DNA from: Candidatus Fermentibacterota bacterium
GTDB taxonomy: Bacteria; Fermentibacterota; Fermentibacteria; Fermentibacterales; Fermentibacteraceae
DNA length: 7,483 bases
Reading direction: 5' to 3'
Assembly (NCBI GenBank): GCA_012523605.1
Contig: JAAYTY010000172.1
Coordinates: 1 to 7,483 of the forward strand
Both the position numbers and the translations under genes were made by a program. The notes beneath the pieces were generated by a model. The model ran no database searches, was not told the DNA's origin, and saw nothing but the letters and a program-made list of their open reading frames with translations. Numbering within the stretch: position 1 is the stretch's first letter; each line of letters opens with the position of its first letter. Below are positions 1 to 6,800 of the stretch, piece after piece.

Positions 1-135
1 AGACCCGCGGAATGTGTCCGCATGCCTGAGCCCCCAGCCCGGCGGTTCCTCACGGAGGGCTTCGACCGGGAGGCGATCAGCCTGATGACGGCGGCGGATT
101 TCCGCGCAAAGCGGGTGGGGCGGTCCATTCCATGA
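1..135 (+). CDS. 3' end of an unidentified protein-coding gene
   Basis: Reading frame 1 is open from the window edge to a TGA at 133-135, giving the last 44 residues of a protein whose start lies outside the window. The other two plus-strand frames are closed within the first 90 bases, so this frame is the only plus-strand coding choice. The tail ends in a segment reading LTEGFDREAISLMTAADF and then a basic stretch (RAKRVGR). This looks like a helix plus a final strand of a globular domain, but I do not recognise the family. It ends 12 bases before the stop of the convergent minus-strand gene, so the two transcripts must run into each other or share a terminator inside coding sequence. It could be spurious, because only 44 codons are visible. 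Confidence 0.4.
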   Translation, partial: RPAECVRMPEPPARRFLTEGFDREAISLMTAADFRAKRVGRSIP

Positions 136-147
136 CGGGCCGCAGGG

Positions 148-936
148 TCAGGGCCGGAAAGCCGGGCGGCCGCGCCTGAAGTCCTCTATCGCCTTCCTGA
201 TCTTCCTCAGTTCACGGGTTCTCTGGAGCCATGGCACGCCCCTGCCGCCGACCCTCGCATCCCCCGGAACGAACCTGCACGAGGCTGACGAAGTCGAGTT
301 GCTGTCGAGATACCGGACCAGGTAACCGCCGTCCACGGTTCTCTTCATCTCCGTGATTATCCATGCATGGGCATCCCATCCGGGGACCTGGAGCTTCACG
401 TACGAGAGGCCGTCGCGCTCGTTCGATTCGTAGATGGAATCCATGAGCGCCGCGAGTCTCCCGGGCGGAAGCGATGACCCGCCCGAGAGGCCGTCCACCC
501 AGGCGAAGCGGAAAAGCCCGTCATGGATCTGCATCTGCTCCAGGAAGCGCTGCACGACATGCCTGTGGTCCATCGAGAAATCCCTGAAGCACAGGTATCC
601 GGGAATCGCCACCACCCTTTCGCATCTCATCAGGGCGGACAACGCCCTGCGGGCCCCGGCTCCGTCCGGCCCGGGCAGTCCCGGTTCGAAGTAGGCGAGA
701 TAGAGGGCGGCTCGCGTCAACCTCGAATGCCACCAGCATACTCCCCTGCCAAGAAGACCGCCCTCATTGGTGAAGCCGGGAAGGTTCGGATTGGGGCCGG
801 ATGGCGTGTCTCCGGCAAGCCCCCTGACGTACTCCGGGAATCCGGCCGAGGCCGCGTACTCGTCTCGCGAGACGGCGGCCGGGCGCCAGGGGGTGCCCGG
901 GAACTCCTCCGACTGTCTAGAGCCTGCGGAGGTCAC
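148..936 (-). CDS. Uncharacterised protein with putative papain-like Cys-His-Asp/Asn triad
   Basis: This encodes 262 residues from a GTG start. An in-frame TGA lies three codons upstream, and an AAGGA Shine-Dalgarno sits 9 bases before the GTG, so the start is well fixed. I do not recognise the family. What can be seen is a GVCWWHSR motif (Cys67) preceded by TNEGG (Asn57), a later DAHAWII motif (His190) and a YLDSN motif (Asp211, Asn213). Cys near the N-terminal part of the domain, followed by His and then Asp/Asn on adjacent strands, is the order found in papain-fold peptidases, transglutaminase-like and amidase enzymes. Asn57 could help form an oxyanion hole. The middle has conserved-looking segments IPGYLCFRDFS (residues 111-121) and WVDGLSGG (146-153). 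The C-terminus is a basic, probably helical tail (about 240-258). No signal peptide or membrane segment is visible, so it is probably cytoplasmic. The gene overlaps the end of the upstream M20 peptidase gene by 20 bases. Enzymatic activity is an inference from motif order only. Confidence 0.78.
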   Translation of the reverse strand: MTSAGSRQSEEFPGTPWRPAAVSRDEYAASAGFPEYVRGLAGDTPSGPNPNLPGFTNEGGLLGRGVCWWHSRLTRAALYLAYFEPGLPGPDGAGARRALSALMRCERVVAIPGYLCFRDFSMDHRHVVQRFLEQMQIHDGLFRFAWVDGLSGGSSLPPGRLAALMDSIYESNERDGLSYVKLQVPGWDAHAWIITEMKRTVDGGYLVRYLDSNSTSSASCRFVPGDARVGGRGVPWLQRTRELRKIRKAIEDFRRGRPAFRP

Positions 937-2248
937 CGGCTCTCATCCTTCCTATGACCCTCGCCATCATCTCGGCACCGAACTCCACCGCCTCCGCCGG
1001 CACCCTTTCGTCCGCGGCATGCACGGTTCCGATGAAGTCGAACCCGGCCGGCAGGGGCATCGGCAGGAATCCATAGGTCTGTATCCCCAGCCTGGAGAAG
1101 TGATGCGCGTCCGTCGCACCTGCGAGGAAGAACGGAACGGCATCCGCCCCGGGATCCGCCTCGCGCAGTGTTTCGGCCAGCAGCCCGAAGAGGCTCATGT
1201 CGGGCTCCGGCGGGCCCGGATAGAAGCGAACGACCTCGAACTCGTCCGGGCGCCCCGCGACGGCGCCTATCTCCCTCATCAGATCCTCCGGCGAGAATCC
1301 GGGCAGCAGCCTTCCGTCGAGACCCGCTGATGCCTCGCCGGGTATGACGTTCATACTGCCGCTCCCCCGGAGGGTGGTCGGGGTCGCCGTGTTCCTGAGC
1401 ACGGGGGCGGCGAACCGCCCAAGAACCCCCGCCCTCTCGAGCAGGAAGTCGGTCAGGAGCGGCACGGCAGCCAGCCTGCAGGCGAGACCTCGCAGGCCTC
1501 CCAGGCTCTCCGAGACGGCGTCGAACATCAGCCTGGCGTGCGGGGTCACGTGCAGCGGCAGGCGGCGGGCTTCCAGCCTGCGGAGGAACTGCGCCAGGCG
1601 GGCGATCGCACCGTTCTTCACAGGCATCGAGCCGTGCCCGCCGGGCCCTCTGAAAACCGCGCGCATCCAGCAGACCTGCTTCTCGGCGACCTGCACTGGA
1701 TAGAGCCTCTTCCCCGAGACGTTCACGGAGAATCCTCCGAACTCCCCCAGGGCGTGCCTCACGCCGTGGAAGAGGTTCCCGTGTCTGTCGGCCAGGAAGC
1801 CCGCGCCCTCCTCCCCGCCCGACTCCTCGTCCGCCACTATCGCGAGCAGAACGTCTCCCGGGGGGCGCGAGCCCCGCCCGGCGCACCGCATGACCGCGGA
1901 GAGCATCATCGCGACGCCTCCTTTCATGTCCAGCGCACCGCGCCCCCACACGTAGCCTTCATGGAGTTCGCCTCCGAAGGGGTCGCGGCTCCATGGCTGG
2001 CCCTCCACGGTCACTACGTCGGCGTGCCCGTACAGCAGGAGCGGCGGAGCCTCCCCCCGCCCGGGCGTTCTCGCAACCAGGTTCGGCCTCCCGCCAGGGC
2101 TCTCGAGTATCATGTGCTCGATGCCCGCCGCCCCCAGGAGGCCGGAGACGAAAGCGATGCAGTCGCCCTCGTTACCGGGTGGATTCGTTGTGTCGAACCT
2201 CAGGAGTTTCTGAAGGATCTCGACCGGTCCAGGTTGCATATCGGGCAT
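917..2248 (-). CDS. M20-family zinc metallopeptidase / amidohydrolase (ArgE/DapE/CPS1-like)
   Basis: This is a cytoplasmic zinc-dependent exopeptidase or deacylase of the M20 family, which cleaves an amide bond in a small peptide or N-acyl amino acid. Numbered from the ATG at 2248 (443 residues), the metal and catalytic residues are all present: His75-x-Asp77 in GHADVV, bridging Asp107 in GRGALDMKGG, Glu141 (general base) and Glu142 (metal) in DEESGG, Glu169 in LGEFGGF, and the C-terminal His383 in TDAHHF. The inserted dimerisation domain carries the family's GGHGSMP signature (around residues 203-209), and SMNVIPGEA marks the return to the catalytic domain. The N-terminal FDTTNPPGNE is typical. 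Length is normal for the family. The overall pattern resembles carboxypeptidase S/PM20D1-like members more than strict DapE or ArgE, so I give no substrate. Start choice: the frame is open to a TTG at 2266, but the ATG at 2248 has a weak AAAGGCGG ribosome site. A second ATG at 2239 has GGGAG 9 bases upstream and is also possible. It is the first gene of a two-gene unit with the 262-residue protein downstream. No signal peptide is seen. Confidence 0.93.
   Translation of the reverse strand: MPDMQPGPVEILQKLLRFDTTNPPGNEGDCIAFVSGLLGAAGIEHMILESPGGRPNLVARTPGRGEAPPLLLYGHADVVTVEGQPWSRDPFGGELHEGYVWGRGALDMKGGVAMMLSAVMRCAGRGSRPPGDVLLAIVADEESGGEEGAGFLADRHGNLFHGVRHALGEFGGFSVNVSGKRLYPVQVAEKQVCWMRAVFRGPGGHGSMPVKNGAIARLAQFLRRLEARRLPLHVTPHARLMFDAVSESLGGLRGLACRLAAVPLLTDFLLERAGVLGRFAAPVLRNTATPTTLRGSGSMNVIPGEASAGLDGRLLPGFSPEDLMREIGAVAGRPDEFEVVRFYPGPPEPDMSLFGLLAETLREADPGADAVPFFLAGATDAHHFSRLGIQTYGFLPMPLPAGFDFIGTVHAADERVPAEAVEFGAEMMARVIGRMRAGDLRRL
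946..950 (-). promoter_or_regulatory. Ribosome binding site (AAGGA) for the 262-residue protein
   Basis: On the minus strand AAGGA lies 9 bases before the GTG at 936-934. It sits inside the last codons of the M20 peptidase gene, so ribosomes finishing that gene pass directly over it. This site, together with an in-frame TGA just downstream of it, decides the GTG start and suggests translational coupling. Confidence 0.6.
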
Positions 2249-2479
2249 CTCCCGACCGCCTTTCAAGACTGCGGGGGCTGCTCCCCAGCCCCTCGAGGAG
2301 AAGCCGGCACGGACTGCTCCGGGCTCGTATGTCGAGACTATAGGGCCTGCCGGGAGGGAAAGGTTCGGCTCACAGGCGCCAGGCCTTCGGAGGTTAGGTT
2401 CGTGCCGGCACTACTACCGAAGCGGCGTGCGGCTTTATTATTATCTCTGTCTTTTTCGCGAAGACCGATTGGAGCTCTC
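2249..2479. promoter_or_regulatory. Divergent intergenic region between the M20 peptidase and asnS
   Basis: This spacer of about 230 bases separates divergently transcribed genes, so promoters for both directions are expected here. For asnS, the clearest candidate is the AT-rich island at 2434-2445, which stands out from GC-rich surroundings and contains TATTAT at 2436-2441. That is 38 bases before the asnS ATG. No convincing -35 box sits at the usual spacing. For the minus-strand genes, TATAGT (the complement of 2337-2342) is a fair -10 match about 90 bases before the start, again with a poor -35. An 8-base palindrome TTCGCGAA lies at 2455-2462, between the putative asnS -10 and its ribosome site; it may be chance. 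I see no T-box specifier/antiterminator structure, riboswitch or small gene. Promoter positions are inference from base composition only. Confidence 0.3.
2471..2474 (+). promoter_or_regulatory. Ribosome binding site (GGAG) for asnS
   Basis: GGAG sits 5 bases before the ATG at 2480. The spacing is slightly short but usable. It supports this ATG over an in-frame GTG at 2402, which has a stronger upstream GGAGG (2389-2393). Confidence 0.5.
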
Positions 2480-3862
2480 ATGATATCGAGGACGACCGTG
2501 AGGGCAGTGCTGGAGCAGGTGCCCCTCGGGGCGGATGTGACCGTGTTCGGGTGGGTTCGCAACAGCCGCACCTCCAGCTCGGTGGCGTTCGCCTCGATCA
2601 GCGACGGCTCGTGCTTCGCCGCTCTGCAGATCGTGTTCGACCGGGCGCGGTTCTCCGACGAAGCGCTCTCGGGCGTTGCCGTCGGGTCTTGCATAAGGGT
2701 CTCGGGAAGGGTGGAGAGTTCGAAGGGACAGGGGCAGGCGCGCGAGCTCATGGCCGATTCCCTCGATGTGGCCGGGCCAAGCGGCGGCGACTACCCTCTC
2801 CAGCCCAAGAGACACTCCATGGAGTTCCTGAGAACCCTGCCCCAGCTCCGCGCGCGGACAGCCACCTTCAATGCGGTCTTCCGGATACGCCACCGTCTGG
2901 CCATGGCCGTGCACGACTTCTTCGATTCGAGGGGCTTCGTGTACGTCCATCCGCCTCTGCTCACCTCGAGCGACTGCGAGGGGGCTGGAGAGACCTTCCA
3001 GGTCACCACCCTGCCCCTGGACAGGGTTCCGATCAGGGACGGCTCTGTGGACTACACGGAGGATTTCTTCGGACGGAAGGCCTATCTTACCGTCAGCGCC
3101 CAGCTCGAGGCCGAACCGCTGGCCCTGGGTCTCGGCAGCGTGTACACCTTCGGACCGATCTTCAGGGCGGATCCGTCCGACACCAGGATCCACGCCGCCG
3201 AGTTCTGGATGATAGAACCCGAGATGGCGTTCTTCGACCTGGACGACGACATCGCCCTCATCGAGGAATTCGTGAAGCACATGGCCTCCGTCGTGAGGGA
3301 GAGGTGCAGATCCGAGCTGGCCTTCCTGGCCGAGTTCGTGGAGCCCGGCCTCGAGAAGCGCTACTCCGCCGTCCTCGACGAGCCCTTCGCGAGGGTCGCC
3401 TACACCGAGGCGGTGCGTATCATCGGCTCCGCTGGCGCTGACAGGGTCGCCGGACTTGAATGGGGCCGCCCGTTCTCTGCCGAGCAGGAGCGGTTCCTTG
3501 CCGACGAGGCGTTCGGCAGGCCGGTCTTCGTCACGGACTACCCGGCCTCCTTCAAGCCCTTCTACATGCGCATGAACGACGACGGACGAACGGTCGCGTG
3601 CACCGACCTTCTCGTGCCCGGAGTGGGAGAGATCGTCGGCGGGAGCCAGCGCGAGGAGCGCCTGGACGCAGTCGTGGGGAGGGCTCGGGAGCAGGGCATG
3701 GACATGGACACCTACTCGTGGTACTTCGACATCAGGAGGTGGGGCTCGGCCCCTCACTCCGGGTTCGGCCTCGGATTCGAGAGGATGCTGATGTATCTCA
3801 CGGGGATGAAGAACATCAGGGACGTCATCCCCTACCCGAGGACTTTCGGCAGCATGGCCTGA
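2480..3862 (+). CDS. asnS: Asparaginyl-tRNA synthetase
   Basis: This class IIb aminoacyl-tRNA synthetase charges tRNA-Asn with asparagine in the cytoplasm using ATP. It has 460 residues, the usual bacterial AsnRS length. An N-terminal OB-fold anticodon-binding domain (about residues 18-98) carries TVFGWVRNSR. The catalytic domain then shows motif 1 ending at Pro158-Pro159, the AsnRS-typical SDCEGAGETF (164-173), LTVSAQLEAE (203-212), motif 2 around YTFGPIFRA with Arg229 and EFWMIEPE (241-248), GEIVGGSQREERLD (383-396), and motif 3 HSGFGLGFER with Arg435. The SDCEGAGETF and EFWMIEPE segments distinguish it from AspRS and LysRS. It ends IRDVIPYPRTFGSMA, where many relatives have PRTPG. The ATG at 2480 is chosen because it puts the OB-fold GW motif at residues 24-25, as in E. 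coli AsnRS. The frame stays open far upstream, but that sequence lies antisense to the M20 gene or in the spacer and does not look like AsnRS. Next downstream is nifJ after 34 bases, with no terminator seen between, so co-transcription is possible. Confidence 0.96.
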   Translation: MISRTTVRAVLEQVPLGADVTVFGWVRNSRTSSSVAFASISDGSCFAALQIVFDRARFSDEALSGVAVGSCIRVSGRVESSKGQGQARELMADSLDVAGPSGGDYPLQPKRHSMEFLRTLPQLRARTATFNAVFRIRHRLAMAVHDFFDSRGFVYVHPPLLTSSDCEGAGETFQVTTLPLDRVPIRDGSVDYTEDFFGRKAYLTVSAQLEAEPLALGLGSVYTFGPIFRADPSDTRIHAAEFWMIEPEMAFFDLDDDIALIEEFVKHMASVVRERCRSELAFLAEFVEPGLEKRYSAVLDEPFARVAYTEAVRIIGSAGADRVAGLEWGRPFSAEQERFLADEAFGRPVFVTDYPASFKPFYMRMNDDGRTVACTDLLVPGVGEIVGGSQREERLDAVVGRAREQGMDMDTYSWYFDIRRWGSAPHSGFGLGFERMLMYLTGMKNIRDVIPYPRTFGSMA

Positions 3863-3884
3863 GGCCTTCTGCCCGTTCAACACC

Positions 3885-3890
3885 GGAAGG
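3885..3890 (+). promoter_or_regulatory. Ribosome binding site (GGAAGG) for nifJ/por
   Basis: GGAAGG sits 6 bases before the ATG at 3897, in the 34-base gap after asnS. Its strength and spacing fix the PFOR start and suit a well-translated enzyme. Confidence 0.6.
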
Positions 3891-3896
3891 ACGACG

Positions 3897-6800
3897 ATGA
3901 AAGAGCCCCGCAGGACGATGGTGACGATCGACGGCAACGAAGCCGCCGCCACGATTGCCCACAGGCTGAGCGAGGTGATAGCCATCTACCCCATCACCCC
4001 CTCGAGCACCATGGGCGAGATGGCCGACGAGTGGTCGGCCAAGGGCAGGAAGAACATCTGGGGAACGGTCCCGCTCGTTCAGGAGATGCAGAGCGAGGGT
4101 GGAGCCGCGGCTGCAGTGCACTGCGCGGTCCAGGCCGGAGCGCTCACATCCACCTTCACGGCTTCTCAGGGCCTTCTCCTGATGATCCCCACGATGTACA
4201 AGCTCGCTGCCGAGCTCACCCCTACGGTGTTCCACGTCTCCGCGAGGAGCCTGGCCTGCCAGGCGCTCTCGATCTTCGGCGACCACAGCGACGTGATGGC
4301 CGTCAGGCAGACCGGGTTCGCCCTGCTCGCCAGCAACTCGGTCCAGGAGGCCATGGACATGGCCCTCGTCGCCCATGCCTCCGCCCTCCGCTCCAGGATC
4401 CCCTTCGTGCACTTCTTCGACGGATTCAGGACGAGCAGCGAGGTCCAGAAGATCGAGGCCGTGGACGAGGAGACCACCAGGGCGATGATAGACGACGAAC
4501 TCGTGATCGCCTTCCGGAACAGGGCGATGAATCCCTCCAGGCCGTTCGTCAGGGGCACCAGCCAGAATCCGGACGTCTACTTCCAGGGCAGGGAGACGGT
4601 GAACCCCTACTACCTCGCAGTCCCGGCGATAGTCAGGGATGCGATGGAGAGGCTTGCCTCGCTCACGGGCAGGAGGTACGGCCTGTTCGACTATTCAGGG
4701 GCGCCGGACGCCGAGCGCGTCCTCGTCCTGATGGGATCGGGGGCCGAGGTGGCCCACGAGACCGTGGAGAGCCTGGCTGCCGGCGGAGAGAAGGTGGGCC
4801 TCCTGAAGGTCAGGCTCTACAGGCCCTTCGACTCTCGCGCGTTCTCCGAGGCCCTGCCAGTCACGGTGAAGACGCTGGCGGTGCTCGACAGGACGAAGGA
4901 GCCCGGCTCCCCCGGCGAACCGCTATACCTCGATGCGGCCAACGCACTGGCCGAGGCCGGCAGGAGAGGTGTGCGCGTGATAGGCGGCAGATACGGCCTC
5001 GGCAGCAAGGAGTTCACCCCGGGGATGGTGGCCGCTGTTCTCGAGGAAGCCGCGAAGAAAACCCCACTCAATCACTTCACCGTAGGCATCGACGACGACG
5101 TGACCGGGACTTCCCTGTCCGTGAAGAGCGACTTTTGTCTCGAGAGCCCCGGAACGCACCAGGCTGTGTTCTTCGGGCTGGGCTCCGACGGCACGGTGGG
5201 AGCCAACAAGAACTCGATCAAGATCATCGGCGAGGAGACCGACTTCTATGCCCAGGGCTACTTCGTCTATGACTCGAAGAAGGCCGGGTCGCTCACGGTG
5301 AGCCATCTGAGGTTCGGCCCGAAGCCGATACGCCAGACATGCCTCGTCTCGCAGGCGGGGTTCGTCGCGTGCCACCAGAGCGTCTTCATGGAGCAGTACG
5401 ACGTCCTATCCTACGCCGCGCCCGGAGCGACGTTCCTCCTCAACTCGCCGCACCCCCCCGAGGAGGTCTGGGACAGGCTTCCGCTGTCCGTGCAGAAGGA
5501 GATGATCGAGAAGAAGATCCGCCTTTTCGTGATCGACGCCTACAAGGTCGCCCGCGAGAACGACATGGGAGTGCGGATCAACACCATCATGCAGACGTGC
5601 TTCTTCGCCATCTCGGGCATCCTCCCGCGCGGGGAGGCCATCGAGAAGATAAAGCAGGCCATAAAGAAAACCTACGGGCGCAAGGGCGAGGACGTGGTGC
5701 GCAAGAACTTCGAGGCGGTCGACGCCACTCTCGCCAATCTGCACGAGGTCAGCTATCCCGGGAGGATCACCGCCGACCACGACGTCGCCCCTGCCGTCCC
5801 CGCCGATGCTCCGGACTTCGTCAGGAACGTCACGGCCGCCATCATCAGGAAGAAGGGCGACTCCATCCCGGTCTCCGCGATGCCCGCAGACGGAACCTGG
5901 CCCAGCGCCACCACGCGCTGGGAGAAGCGCAACATCGCGCTGGAGATACCCGTTTGGAATCCCGGGGCATGCCTCCAGTGCGCGGTGTGCAGCCTCGTAT
6001 GTCCCCATGCGGCCATAAGGGTGAAGGTGTTCGATCCAGCCCAGTCCGGCGCAGCGCCGGATGGCTTCCGCAGCGTGGACGCGAAGGGCCAGGAGTTCAA
6101 GGGCCTGAAGTGGACCGTGCAGGTCGCCCCCGAGGACTGCACGGGCTGCGGGGCCTGCGTGCACGCCTGCCCCGGCAGGGACAGGAAGGAGCAGGGTCGC
6201 AAGGCGATCAACATGACGCCACACTCCGAGGCCGCAGCGCTGGAGAAGACTCTCTTCGAGCACTTCCTCACGATACCTGAGTTCCCGCGCGAGAAGCTGA
6301 ACAGGGAGACCGTGAAAGGCTCGCAGCTCATGCGCCCGCTCTTCGAGTTCTCCGGAGCCTGTGCCGGCTGCGGCGAGACACCCTATGTGAAACTGATGAC
6401 GCAATTGTTCGGAGACAGGGCTCTCATCGCCAACGCCACAGGCTGCAGCTCTATCTACGGGGGCAACCTGCCTACGACGCCCTACTGCACGAATGCGGAG
6501 GGAAGGGGGCCGGCCTGGAACAACAGCCTCTTCGAGGACGCGGCCGAGTTCGGCTTCGGCTTCAGGCTGACCATCGACAGGCAGGTGCGGCATGCCTCGG
6601 AGATGCTCGGCGAGATGGAGGCGCAGATTGGCTCCGATCTGGTGAGAGAGATCCTCGGGAACCCCCAGAAGACCGAATCCGAGATACAGGCCCAGCGCGC
6701 CTCGGTGGAGAAGCTGAGGAAGGTCCTGTCGGGCATCGAGGACCCGAGAGCGCTTCAGCTCGCCTCGCTGACCGACTTCCTCTGCCGCCGCAGCGTCTGG

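Noticed and set aside
166..173. 8-base palindrome GCGGCCGC within the 262-residue gene
   Set aside because: It is coding sequence of high GC; an isolated palindrome of this length has no supporting context.
933..1949. 338-codon minus-strand frame overlapping the M20 gene
   Set aside because: It is an out-of-frame, Arg/Gly-rich shadow of the M20 gene, whose own frame contains every catalytic motif.
2371..2393. Possible regulatory hairpin or T-box element upstream of asnS
   Set aside because: Only a few short complementary G/C stretches are present around CCTTCGG, and no T-box consensus or terminator/antiterminator pair could be found.
1538..2479. Long in-frame upstream extension of asnS
   Set aside because: It runs antisense through the M20 gene and the intergenic spacer. 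AsnRS similarity begins only at the ATG at 2480.
3855..3866. Inverted repeat GGCCT-g-AGGCC at the asnS stop codon
   Set aside because: The arms are 5 bases with a single-base loop and no T-run, so it cannot work as a normal intrinsic terminator.
2441..3985. 514-codon open frame on the minus strand opposite asnS
   Set aside because: It lies fully antisense to a clear AsnRS and has no family motifs; long antisense frames are expected at this GC content.
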